A stretch of DNA of 64,000 nucleotides, from contig NZ_CP104558.1 of the NCBI RefSeq assembly GCF_025398035.1, forward strand, positions 3,142,501 to 3,206,500, given 5' to 3'. Both the position numbers and the translations under genes were made by a program. Shown here piece by piece: positions 9,271-17,754 of the stretch. Under the pieces are notes generated by a model. It saw only the letters and a list, made by a program, of their open reading frames with translations. It had not been told where the DNA came from and did not search any database. Origin of the DNA: Rossellomorea vietnamensis (GTDB lineage Bacteria > Bacillota > Bacilli > Bacillales > Bacillaceae_B). Numbering within the stretch: position 1 is the first letter of the stretch; each line of letters begins with the position of its first letter.

Positions 9271-10195
9271 AGCTTGCAGCCAAGTTCTCCCTCAGCATCT
9301 CTGTAACCTTTTCCTGCTCATTATCAGGAACGGTCAAATAATACGTTCCGCCGATCAAACCGCCCTGCCCCTTAATTTCATATTGTTCAATTGTATTCTT
9401 GGTACTTCGATAATTCTTCTGGATATCCATCATATCTTCAAACGTCATGTCGGTTTTCACATTACTTCCTAGCACTTTCAGAATGTCGTCGAATTTCGTT
9501 ACTGCTGTTACGTCGGAAGCTTTGTCGATAATGGCTGTGATGATTTGACGTTGTCGCTCATTCCGTCCAAAGTCCCCATTGGGATCTAAGTGCCTCATTC
9601 GTACATACCCTAACGCTTTAGGGCCATTCAACTTAATATCCCCTTCACGATAATGGTACCCTTTTTTATAATAACCCTCGTCATACCAATCCAGGTCGTT
9701 ATGGACTGTCACCCCACCCATGGCATCGACTAAGGAGCTAAGGGCTTCCATATTTACCTTGATGTAGTAGTCGACAGGGATATCTGTGAAATTCTCAACG
9801 GTTTCGATGGCCATTTTTGCACCGCCAAAGGCATAAGCATGGTTAATTTTATCCGTTGTACCATGCCCGATGATTTCTGTTCGGGTATCCCGGGGGATAC
9901 TGATCATCTGCATTTTTTCTTTTTCTGGATTTAATGTCATGACAATTAAAGTATCTGATCTTCCTCTATCATTTGCTCTCTCGTCTACTCCCATTAGTAA
10001 AATGGAAATGGGCTCAACGGGAACATCATTTTTTTGAGATAACACTGGTTTAGGGGTACTATGTTCCCTCTTAACCTCTTCATGCATCTCGCTGGTAGTG
10101 TTCTTGACTGATTGGTACAGGTAGCCAGCGTAGATTCCCCCACCCAACAGGATGACACCGATAATACTTGAGATGATAATAATTGCTTTTTTCAT
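9269..10195 (-). CDS. LytR-CpsA-Psr (LCP) family protein
   Basis: The ATG at 10195 follows GAGGA at 9 bases and gives about 308 residues; upstream in-frame starts are less well placed. One N-terminal membrane helix (IIIISSIIGVILLGGGIYAG) precedes an extracellular LCP domain with ILLMGVDERANDRGRSDTL, SIPRDTRTEI, DKINHAYAFGG and the Arg-rich LGYVRMRHLDPNGDFGRNERQ. LCP enzymes transfer undecaprenyl-linked anionic polymers to peptidoglycan. It is one of two LCP genes in the window, here without a glycan gene directly beside it. Confidence 0.92.
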   Translation of the reverse strand: MKKAIIIISSIIGVILLGGGIYAGYLYQSVKNTTSEMHEEVKREHSTPKPVLSQKNDVPVEPISILLMGVDERANDRGRSDTLIVMTLNPEKEKMQMISIPRDTRTEIIGHGTTDKINHAYAFGGAKMAIETVENFTDIPVDYYIKVNMEALSSLVDAMGGVTVHNDLDWYDEGYYKKGYHYREGDIKLNGPKALGYVRMRHLDPNGDFGRNERQRQIITAIIDKASDVTAVTKFDDILKVLGSNVKTDMTFEDMMDIQKNYRSTKNTIEQYEIKGQGGLIGGTYYLTVPDNEQEKVTEMLRENLAAS

Positions 10196-10499
10196 TTCAG
10201 GATTTCCTCGCATTCTTCTAATAATATCCAATATATAGTATATCATGTTTGACTCTCAATATATTAACTTTATTGGCAATCGCATACATGCATGGAAACA
10301 ATGTATATCTTCACGTTAGTCAAAGCATCATGAGAGAATATATATGTATAAGGGATGTGTCTGAAAGGTTACAAAGTTTGATGAGTGAATGATTCGGGAA
10401 CTTATTACTTAACAATCATAACAAGCTCTTCGATAAATTATGATAAAAGTTCCTAAGGATTTTACTTTTAATCCGACACTTTTCTAGACTTACACTATA

Positions 10500-10505
10500 T
10501 ATAAT
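10500..10505 (+). promoter_or_regulatory. Possible -10 box for the 37-residue peptide gene
   Basis: TATAAT lies 55 bases upstream of the small gene at 10560. No clear -35 box is seen at normal spacing, so this is weak. Confidence 0.3.
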
Positions 10506-10559
10506 GAATATACACATTTCATGACACCGAATGATTATAACGTAAGGGGTGCTTGAATA

Positions 10560-10673
10560 ATGAAGAGAGAAGGTAACTTTATTGTCGGGATGTACTGGGG
10601 AACTCTGTTAAGTATCCCCCTTTGGGTTTCTTTTTTCGGTTGGGTAAAACTGGTTAAAGGGTTTTTAAATTAA
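10560..10673 (+). CDS. Small membrane peptide, 37 residues
   Basis: A 37-codon frame opens with ATG 8 bases after AAGGGGTG and ends TAA. The peptide begins MKREGNFIVGMYWGTLLSIP and continues with a hydrophobic WVSFFGW stretch and a basic end (KLVKG), so it should be one membrane helix with charged ends. It stands alone in a 600-base gap between two leftward genes. A hairpin (CCTTCTG/CAGAAGG near 10710-10735) follows without a T-tract. I recognise no family. Good translation signals and a plausible helix argue that it is real. Confidence 0.55.
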   Translation: MKREGNFIVGMYWGTLLSIPLWVSFFGWVKLVKGFLN

Positions 10674-10846
10674 TTTACTTTACTTCGATAATGGTTATAT
10701 GTGTGTGTATTCCTTCTGGGCTGTCAGAAGGGATATATCTCACTTTATTAAAAATGCCTCATTACTTCTTTAGGAAATCTGTATGACACCTATTGTTCAA
10801 TTTGATAAAACAATTCCTTTGGCAATATTCAGTAGTCCCTAAGAGT

Positions 10847-12142
10847 TTATTTATTTTCCAAACGCTTAACAATATCCTCTTGAAATTCCTCAATTTTTTT
10901 AAAACTTCCCGGGTTGGGTCTTTGTATCAGCCTGCTCTGGAGTAAACCTTCATATAGGGGGTACACATATTTCTCCTTATTAAATGAATCCGTGATGTCT
11001 TTCTTTTCTGCGATAAGTATATTCATCTTTACTAATCCAGCTAGTTGATTTTCGAACTCAAAAGCGGTTTGTAGGTGAGAAGGGGTATCTCTTTCCAGTA
11101 TGTCATGGAGGAAGATTGTGATTCTTTTCCTGGCGGTCAAAGCTTGATTCATCATCGCTTCCCAGTTCTGTCCTTCATGATTGCCTTGCAACAACTGAAG
11201 TAAATACGTAGATTTTGCCTCATTGTACAAGATGAAACCTTCCCACATAATATCTTTTTCACTAACATCCATCGCTTTGTGAAAACAGGTCTTTGCCTCT
11301 TGCAGGTAAATCTGGATTAGTTCCCTTTCGTCGTCAGAGAATAGTGAAATATGTTGGTGGATTCTCTTGAGTCCTTCTATAGAGAAAACATCCATGCTGT
11401 CTAAAGAGATTGTTCTTCTTAGTACGTGGTTTGCTTTTCGGTAATAATACAATCCTAAGTAGTTATAATAAACAGTTTGAGTCACAGAATTCTTCAACAT
11501 GGTTCCTTTTACTTCTAAGAGAGTAGAGTCCACAATGTCTCGCTCATCTACAAGTTTTTGATAATTGATAATGGCACGAATCAATTTAACGGTTTCCTCT
11601 ATAAGAATTAAATTTCCGGTGCTGATTGAGACTAACGCATTCTTTCGTTTTTCAATCAACTTTACCAACTTCCCCATTCGAATAATATTTTTACTACGAT
11701 AGGTGTCATCTTTAGAGTTGAAGAGATATGGGAAAAATACAATAATATCAATAAAATACTGAAGACTTGAAGCAAACTCAATGGCAGTCTTTGACTGTTT
11801 GGTAAACTTCTTTTCTAAATTCTTGAAGATTTCTTCACCCACTTGATCAGGATCTTCCATATCATATTGCTTCAATAAACTAGTGAAAGACGTGACATAG
11901 TTCTCGTTCTCAAGCACGTTTCCTTCCATTTGAGTAATCACATTTACACTATCAATCGACAAATACGTTTTCATAGCAAAGATAAAAGCAGAAAACGAAA
12001 CAACCAGACTACCCACAGTGGTCACAAATAAGACCAAATCCGCGGTGTTCTTAATGGGATACACTTTTAAACATACATAAACAGATATGACTGCCACAAT
12101 GACAATGGAAATATAGTGATAGGGAAGTCTCGATGTCTTCAT
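10847..12142 (-). CDS. Membrane-anchored protein of unknown function
   Basis: The 431-residue product starts with two hydrophobic segments (YISIVIVAVISVYVC and LVLFVTTVGSLVVSFSAFIF), followed by about 370 mostly helical, charged, presumably cytoplasmic residues. I recognise no domain. Composition is A/T-richer than most neighbours. It is transcribed leftwards with a start behind GGAGTTAGATAG, and no terminator separates it from the PIG-L gene upstream, so co-transcription is possible. Confidence 0.7.
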   Translation of the reverse strand: MKTSRLPYHYISIVIVAVISVYVCLKVYPIKNTADLVLFVTTVGSLVVSFSAFIFAMKTYLSIDSVNVITQMEGNVLENENYVTSFTSLLKQYDMEDPDQVGEEIFKNLEKKFTKQSKTAIEFASSLQYFIDIIVFFPYLFNSKDDTYRSKNIIRMGKLVKLIEKRKNALVSISTGNLILIEETVKLIRAIINYQKLVDERDIVDSTLLEVKGTMLKNSVTQTVYYNYLGLYYYRKANHVLRRTISLDSMDVFSIEGLKRIHQHISLFSDDERELIQIYLQEAKTCFHKAMDVSEKDIMWEGFILYNEAKSTYLLQLLQGNHEGQNWEAMMNQALTARKRITIFLHDILERDTPSHLQTAFEFENQLAGLVKMNILIAEKKDITDSFNKEKYVYPLYEGLLQSRLIQRPNPGSFKKIEEFQEDIVKRLENK

Positions 12143-12196
12143 CTATCTAACTCCTTTATATTGGAATATTGATTTTATATTATCCTAAACTCTGTT

Positions 12197-12931
12197 TCAC
12201 TTATGCCACCGACTCTCCCCATACCTCCCAGCCTCCATAAAATAAGGCTTCACAGAAGTATACCCAATCGAATACAACCCTTCCTCAGGCTTCCAAATCC
12301 GGTAGGCTGCCAAACTCTTTTTGTAATTGTCCTTAAGACTATCTGGCACAGGATAAGTATCATCATAGTCCATATTCTCAAACTCCTGCACAGGCAGATA
12401 AAAGAGTGCAGATGAAATGGTCCCATCATCAGCAAGTTCCTTTAAAGCGGCTCCCGAAGCGGCATGGTCCCTGTGAGGGTCGTTATAGGATAGGGCATGA
12501 TGGCGGGCATCGGGGTAGCGTTTATCCATTTCCTTCATGATTTTCATGACGTCCTCTTTTTGGATGTCCCCGTCGGGAAGGTCATAGATGTAGACGTTCT
12601 CTGGCTTGACTCCCAGCTCTTCGAGGGATTTTTTGAATTCTTTTACCCGGGAGTTGCCGAACTCTTCTTTGGAGATGGCAGGCAGGTCTTTGTCTTTTAA
12701 TTTTTCGTTGACCTTTTTAATCGATTGGCTGGCTTCCCCATGTGAAAGGAGGACCACGGCGACTTCATTTCCTTTATCGATCTGACGCAGGATGGACGGG
12801 CCGAGACTGAGAGTTTCGTCGTCTGCATGAGGGGAGTAGAAGACGGATGTTTCGGGTTCTTTTTCGAAAAGGGAGCATGCCCCGAGTAGTGTTGTGAGTA
12901 ACAATATGAGAGAAACATAGACGATGCGCAT
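12197..12931 (-). CDS. PIG-L family deacetylase, lipoprotein
   Basis: The 244-residue protein has a lipoprotein signal (LLLTTLLGAC, lipobox Cys19) and the PIG-L/LmbE zinc motif SPHADDE, with DPHRDH as the second metal-binding site. PIG-L enzymes deacetylate N-acetylglucosamine-type groups. Here the enzyme would be tethered to the outer face of the membrane, so a surface glycan or wall precursor is a likely substrate (inference). It is divergent from the acyltransferase at 13052. Start is behind GGAGGTC. Confidence 0.88.
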   Translation of the reverse strand: MRIVYVSLILLLTTLLGACSLFEKEPETSVFYSPHADDETLSLGPSILRQIDKGNEVAVVLLSHGEASQSIKKVNEKLKDKDLPAISKEEFGNSRVKEFKKSLEELGVKPENVYIYDLPDGDIQKEDVMKIMKEMDKRYPDARHHALSYNDPHRDHAASGAALKELADDGTISSALFYLPVQEFENMDYDDTYPVPDSLKDNYKKSLAAYRIWKPEEGLYSIGYTSVKPYFMEAGRYGESRWHK

Positions 12932-13051
12932 GATGACCTCCAGGGTGTGAAAATAGTTAAATCTTTACTAATTGATTCTATCAAAGTTTTTTGTGCTGGT
13001 GTATACTTTCATAGTAGGAAAGTATAGAACGTGAAGTGAAAGGATCGAAGT

Positions 13052-14197
13052 ATGGAACAAGTTCAACCATTAGAAGAACCCATTCAAGTGAAAAAGAAAA
13101 AAAGAGTTTACTCCCTTGATATGCTCAGGGGGATCATTGTCGCGTTATCCGTTTTTTTGAGTACGATTCCTTATGGGAAGATTGAGTATCCTTTCTTCCG
13201 GCATGCGGAATGGTACGGGGTCACCTTGATTGATATCATTCTGCCTACGTTCATCACCATCTTTGGGGTGAGTATGGCGATTGCTTACCAACGTGGGGTG
13301 AAATGGGAGAAGATACTGAAGCGGACGGTTCGCCTGATTGTCTATGGGGTCATTTTCACCATTATCGTGGAGTGGACGCTGGATTTCCCTACTCTGCGAT
13401 TGAGCGGTGTGCTTCAGATGTTCGCTCTTCTGGGAATCGTGACCGTGCTGATCACGAAGTTTGTCCAATCTCCTTGGAAGCTGATGCTGATTGCCTTATT
13501 GGTGTCCTCTTTATATGGGGGACTGATCCTTCAATCGGGACAATCATGTGAAGGAGGATTGCCACAGCCCGACTGCAATCCTTTCCATATGATCGACAGC
13601 GCTGTGTTCGGGGAAGCGCATTTGTATCATGAAGGGGAGCGAGGCTATGATCCCGAAGGCCTGGTCACCAGTTTGTCGGCATTATCCAATGTTCTTTTTG
13701 GATATGCATTTGGACGCTTGATCCTCACACGTAAAAAAACCGGTGCATGGAGAGAGCTGTTGGGGATTGGTATTGTACTGATTGTTCTTTCCCTTGTATG
13801 GGATCATTTCCTTCCTTATAACAAAAGGCTCTGGACGCCGGCGTTTGCTTTATTGGCAGCGGGCTTTGCATCCAGCATGCTTTCGGTTTTGTATCTTATA
13901 TTTGATAAGAGGAAAGTGGACGCGAAAGAAACAGCATTGAAGCCGGTCGTATGGTTTTTGGAGGCATATGGACGCAATAGCTTCTTAATCTATTTCGGCA
14001 AGTTCATGCTTGGTTCTGTGTTGATCCATCTATCGGTCATGGATGATGGCATTGAGAAATCATTATCAAGGGTGATCAATGAGTGGATGGGCACCTTTGC
14101 CCCTCATCCCCAACTGGCATACGGACTGCTTAACCTGTTATTCTGGACCATCGTTGCTTTTATCTGTCACAGGAAGAAATGGTACTTGAAGGTGTAG
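13052..14197 (+). CDS. Multi-pass membrane acyltransferase-like protein (HGSNAT/DUF5009 type)
   Basis: The 381-residue protein has about ten hydrophobic segments and the opening VYSLDMLRGIIVALSVFLST, typical of the heparan-alpha-glucosaminide N-acetyltransferase-like and DUF5009 families, which have R-G-hydrophobic in the first helix. These proteins are thought to carry acyl groups across the membrane to glycans. It is divergent from a PIG-L deacetylase, so the pair could add and remove acetyl groups on a surface polymer; that is speculation from position. The ATG lies behind AAAGGATCG. Confidence 0.78.
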   Translation: MEQVQPLEEPIQVKKKKRVYSLDMLRGIIVALSVFLSTIPYGKIEYPFFRHAEWYGVTLIDIILPTFITIFGVSMAIAYQRGVKWEKILKRTVRLIVYGVIFTIIVEWTLDFPTLRLSGVLQMFALLGIVTVLITKFVQSPWKLMLIALLVSSLYGGLILQSGQSCEGGLPQPDCNPFHMIDSAVFGEAHLYHEGERGYDPEGLVTSLSALSNVLFGYAFGRLILTRKKTGAWRELLGIGIVLIVLSLVWDHFLPYNKRLWTPAFALLAAGFASSMLSVLYLIFDKRKVDAKETALKPVVWFLEAYGRNSFLIYFGKFMLGSVLIHLSVMDDGIEKSLSRVINEWMGTFAPHPQLAYGLLNLLFWTIVAFICHRKKWYLKV

Positions 14198-14202
14198 ATA
14201 GT

Positions 14203-14243
14203 AGAAGGTCCGTCCCTCTCACACGAGGGACGGACCTTCTTTA
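14203..14243. terminator. Terminator built from the GGTCCGTCCCTC repeat
   Basis: AGAAGGTCCGTCCCTC pairs perfectly with GAGGGACGGACCTTCT over a 6-base loop and is followed by TTTAG. It lies between convergent genes. The same arm sequence recurs near 60.1-60.3 kb. Confidence 0.85.
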
Positions 14244-14801
14244 GTTTTGTTGACTGAGGGTCTTTTCGAAGAGGAGGCTTGAATAGGTTCTTGAATACTT
14301 TAAGATGGTCTCACCGACTTCCTCTGCTGGGTAAGAAAATAACGGCACAAATAATGCCCGGTTGCTTTCGGTGCCAAACGCATCGATGAACCTATACGTC
14401 AATCGAAGCTCAACCATGGTCGTGGTGAAATATATTTCAAGCTGGGTGACGGCATCATTTGGAATGCCTTCCTTTTCAAGCTGCTCCTTATATAGGGTAA
14501 GAAGTGTATCCATCTCTTTTTCAATCCTGCCCTGTGCAAGATTCCTCAGCTTTGAAACGCCTTCTAGATCAGGATATTTCGAGTTTGATAGAAGAGGGTG
14601 AAGGATCCCGTGAAGCGCTTTGGTTGATTCACCATGAAGAACGATGGCCCTCATCAGGTTTTGTCTATATTCATCTTCTGTAGGTGATTGTTTCATCGTC
14701 TGGAGTAAACGGGTATTTACTTCTTCACGAAGTTCGTCTTGATCAAGGTGGATCATAAGTTTCTTAAAGATGGTTGCGACAGATTGTGTGAGAGATTCCA
14801 T
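14241..14801 (-). CDS. Conserved hypothetical cytoplasmic protein
   Basis: The 186-residue product is helical and charged, without signal peptide or membrane segment. I recognise no domain; the C-terminal half (YFTTTMVELRLTYRFIDAFG) has a pattern of conserved aromatics. The last codons run into the terminator shared with the acyltransferase. A single-gene unit is likely. Confidence 0.65.
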   Translation of the reverse strand: MESLTQSVATIFKKLMIHLDQDELREEVNTRLLQTMKQSPTEDEYRQNLMRAIVLHGESTKALHGILHPLLSNSKYPDLEGVSKLRNLAQGRIEKEMDTLLTLYKEQLEKEGIPNDAVTQLEIYFTTTMVELRLTYRFIDAFGTESNRALFVPLFSYPAEEVGETILKYSRTYSSLLFEKTLSQQN

Positions 14802-14884
14802 TGGTAAGCCTTCTTTCTTATGTATGATCGTTATCCGTTACTATTTTACCATTAAAATACAGAAAATTCTATTAATTATTCCGA

Positions 14885-14914
14885 ATAAAAAAATGCGCCC
14901 TTGTAAGAGCGCAT
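14885..14914 (-). terminator. Terminator of the PPC-CWB2 gene
   Basis: On the minus strand ATGCGC pairs with GCGCAT across an 10-base loop and runs into seven T. Confidence 0.85.
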
Positions 14915-14919
14915 CCTGG

Positions 14920-16293
14920 TTATTCATTTCCAACAATAGTAGACCAAATCTCCTCTTCCACCTTATCAGAGACTGCGTTGGGTCCACCAAGGATCGTTGC
15001 CATATAGGTAGAATCCATCATTAAATCCCTGATCTCAGGATGAAGTTCATTCGGAGGCGTCAGTAATAGTGGCCCTCCCCAATTAGCGGCCAGGACTGAT
15101 CCAGTCAGGGCATCGGCAAACTGAGTACCCGTTGCAACGAAAACATATTGAGTCGACATATCGAACTCATGAATGATGTTCGCATTGGTTTGGTAACGGT
15201 TTTGACCTGCGATTCTTGTTGGCATGTTTAACTTCTTCAGGACAGTATTGCTTACCACTCCTGTACCGCCGATGACATAGTTGGTCTCATATGTCTTGGC
15301 TTGAGTCAGGCTGGAGGCAGGGATGCTGTCTTTATCGGATAGTAGAATCGGATATCCATATTGTGCGGCGATGGATGCAATCGATAAGGCATCCGGATAA
15401 TTCTTTCCGCTCACGACTACGGCTGCGTCATTGTGTGGAAGCTTCTTAGCAATGGCTACGGCCGTTTCATACCGGTCATTTCCGCTGATGCGAGACACAT
15501 TGACGCCAAGTGCTTTCAGTTCTTTCACCACGTTATCAGAAATGACACCGGGTCCACCAAGGATTGTCACTTTCCCGACTTCCAGATCTTTGATGGCTTT
15601 TTTAACAGTTGGATGAAGGGTATTTTTTCCCGTTAACAAGATGGGAGCGTCCCTGTGATAGGCAAGTGGTGCTCCTGCCAGGGCATCCGGGAAGTTGGTG
15701 CCTGTCGCCAGGATGATTTCATCAGCATAATCAAATCCTTGATAGGCGATTTCAAGTGCCGTTTCATACCGGTCATCTCCATACAGTCGGTCTACACCCA
15801 CTTCCATGAGTGCCTGAGTCGCAATGAATGCGTATTCTTCTCCGTTAGCGAGGTTATGTCGATCACGAACAGATATATAATAGATACCTGGAGTGACAGA
15901 GTAGGAGGCCATGGAACCGATCGCCTCATCTGCGCTGGCTTCTTCAGGTGCAAGCTTATTCTTATTCTCATCGTATAAAGTAATGTCTAATAGGATGCTT
16001 GGGTCTTCAGCCCAGCTGCCACCATATATTTCAAGGGGATCTTCTGTCTCGACCTGGATTTTATACATATCCACATCATCTTTCGAGAACGTCCCTGTAA
16101 CGATATCCTCTAAAAGAATGTCATTGGCTCCGGTAAAGCTGTCATTCGGCTCTTCTTCTGTGAAAAAGCCTTCCCCGTCATAAGCTAACAGGTCCATCTT
16201 TTCCTTTACTGGACCTTCAGCTGAAACAGGAGATCCAAGGAAACAGGAAGCTAGTAAAACTGAACTGATTGAAGCAAATAATCCTTTTTTCAT
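14920..16293 (-). CDS. Secreted PPC-domain protein with three CWB2 repeats
   Basis: The 457-residue product has a signal peptide (cleavage near SPVSA-EG). Residues about 45-160 look like a bacterial pre-peptidase C-terminal (PPC) domain: EPNDSFTGANDI, DVDMYKIQV and the closing GIYYISV. Three CWB2 (PF04122) repeats fill residues 165-457, each with DRYETA-type, FPDALAGAPLA-type and ILGGPGVIS-type motifs. CWB2 repeats bind secondary wall polymers, so this is a surface protein with no visible catalytic domain. It is the only leftward member of the seven CWB2 proteins and is divergent from the epimerase. Confidence 0.92.
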   Translation of the reverse strand: MKKGLFASISSVLLASCFLGSPVSAEGPVKEKMDLLAYDGEGFFTEEEPNDSFTGANDILLEDIVTGTFSKDDVDMYKIQVETEDPLEIYGGSWAEDPSILLDITLYDENKNKLAPEEASADEAIGSMASYSVTPGIYYISVRDRHNLANGEEYAFIATQALMEVGVDRLYGDDRYETALEIAYQGFDYADEIILATGTNFPDALAGAPLAYHRDAPILLTGKNTLHPTVKKAIKDLEVGKVTILGGPGVISDNVVKELKALGVNVSRISGNDRYETAVAIAKKLPHNDAAVVVSGKNYPDALSIASIAAQYGYPILLSDKDSIPASSLTQAKTYETNYVIGGTGVVSNTVLKKLNMPTRIAGQNRYQTNANIIHEFDMSTQYVFVATGTQFADALTGSVLAANWGGPLLLTPPNELHPEIRDLMMDSTYMATILGGPNAVSDKVEEEIWSTIVGNE

Positions 16294-16626
16294 CTTTCTT
16301 TCCCCCGATAGTTTTCTTCTGTATGATTTTGTGAATACTGTTCAATAATATTGAACGGAAAATGATGTGCAGAGGCACTCCCATACCAATTGAAACTCAC
16401 ATCTAGAATAGTATAATCGCGTTTTCGAATTTTTTCTAGATGGTTTGAAATAAATATTTTTCGCCTTTTTATGACACGAACGAAGGTGATTGAAATGGTA
16501 ATGAACGGGGTATAATTTAAGGCTTGGTTACATTTCGATGACTGAATAGAAACCCAATGTGTTTTTTGCTATACTTACAGAAGTGAATGAAGATAATCTC
16601 TCCATATTGAAAGGGGAACAACATAC
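16294..16626. other. Divergent promoter region, no gene seen
   Basis: This A/T-rich gap separates the leftward PPC-CWB2 gene from the rightward epimerase. A TATACT at 16570-16575 is a possible -10 box for the epimerase. I see no repeat, small gene with a good ribosome site or RNA gene. Confidence 0.5.
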
Positions 16627-17574
16627 ATGAGCAAGGTCCTTGTCACAGGGGGAGCCGGATTTATAGGCTCACATATTGTAGAAGAATTATTAAATAATAA
16701 CGAGCAAGTAGTCGTGATAGATAATTTCTCCATGGGTTCAATGGATAATCTTCCGAAAAGCAATCAACTGACGGTTGTCGAAGGGGATATTTCCGTAAGA
16801 GAAACGATATCGGATTTATTTCAGCAGAACCAATTCAAAAAAATCTTCCACTTGGGCGCGATTGCAAGTGTGGCTGCCTCGGTTGAAGACCCGCTCCATA
16901 CTCATCAAACGAACTTGGAAGCGACTTTATACTTACTAGAAGAAGCCCGGAAACAAGGTGGTTTGGAACGCTTCGTTTTTGCTTCATCGGCCGCCGTATA
17001 TGGGGATGAACCGACACTTCCGAAGAAAGAAACGTCAGCGATCAGACCACTCACGCCATATGCCATTGATAAATTTGCTTCTGAGCAGTACGTGTTGGCC
17101 TTTAGCCGGTTATACGATATTCCGACTGCAGCCGTCCGTTTCTTCAACGTCTTTGGAAACAGACAAAATCCATCTTCGCCGTATTCAGGAGTCGTATCGA
17201 TCCTGACAGATAAATTTAAACAGCTGATGAAAAAGGAAGAGACAACCTTTACTCTCTTTGGTGATGGGGAACAAACGAGAGATTTCATCTATGTAAAAGA
17301 TGTCGTTCAAGCCGTCTTCCTTGTTTCCGAAACTTCGGATGCGATCGGGAAGGTGTTCAATGTAGGTACGGGTGGATCGACAAGCCTGAATGAACTGATC
17401 GGCTTATATGAAGAAATTACGGAAACGACATTACCAATCGAGAAAAAGAAAGAGCGGTCCGGCGATATTAAAGAATCCTACTCTGATATCTCAGAACTGA
17501 AATCACTTGGATTCGAACCGAAGTTCACGATGAGAGAGGGACTTTTGGAATATTGGAACAAGGAAAACGAATAA
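16627..17574 (+). CDS. NAD-dependent epimerase/dehydratase (UDP-sugar 4-epimerase-like)
   Basis: The 315-residue protein is an extended short-chain dehydrogenase: VLVTGGAGFIGSHIVEEL binds NAD, SSAAVYGD and PYAIDKFASEQY give the Ser and YxxxK catalytic residues, and RFFNVFGNRQNPSSPYSG is the sugar-binding region seen in UDP-Glc/GlcNAc 4-epimerases. It probably makes UDP-Gal or UDP-GalNAc for a surface polymer. The gene ends in its own terminator and sits among wall-protein and glycan genes. Distinguishing 4-epimerase from dehydratase relatives needs an alignment. Confidence 0.88.
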   Translation: MSKVLVTGGAGFIGSHIVEELLNNNEQVVVIDNFSMGSMDNLPKSNQLTVVEGDISVRETISDLFQQNQFKKIFHLGAIASVAASVEDPLHTHQTNLEATLYLLEEARKQGGLERFVFASSAAVYGDEPTLPKKETSAIRPLTPYAIDKFASEQYVLAFSRLYDIPTAAVRFFNVFGNRQNPSSPYSGVVSILTDKFKQLMKKEETTFTLFGDGEQTRDFIYVKDVVQAVFLVSETSDAIGKVFNVGTGGSTSLNELIGLYEEITETTLPIEKKKERSGDIKESYSDISELKSLGFEPKFTMREGLLEYWNKENE

Positions 17575-17577
17575 TAG

Positions 17578-17613
17578 AAAAGGGGCCGTATCCCGGGAGA
17601 TACGGCCCTTTTT
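17578..17613 (+). terminator. Terminator after epimerase
   Basis: AAGGGGCCGTATC pairs with GATACGGCCCTTTT over CCGGGA. Confidence 0.93.
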
Positions 17614-17667
17614 ATGTCGTTTGAAGGAGATAATATTACAGAAAACGGGGAAATATGACGGGCTTTG

Positions 17668-17681
17668 TTACATAAATGTAA
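17668..17681. promoter_or_regulatory. TTACA-N4-TGTAA palindrome upstream of the NlpC/P60 gene
   Basis: TTACATAAATGTAA ends 73 bases before the ATG. The same palindrome form occurs before three other envelope genes in this window. Confidence 0.4.
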
Positions 17682-17754
17682 AATTATTTCGAAAACTTTA
17701 ATGGTAAGATGGGTTTTGTAGAATTATAGAGAAATAGAGAAGGGGAATTGAGAA

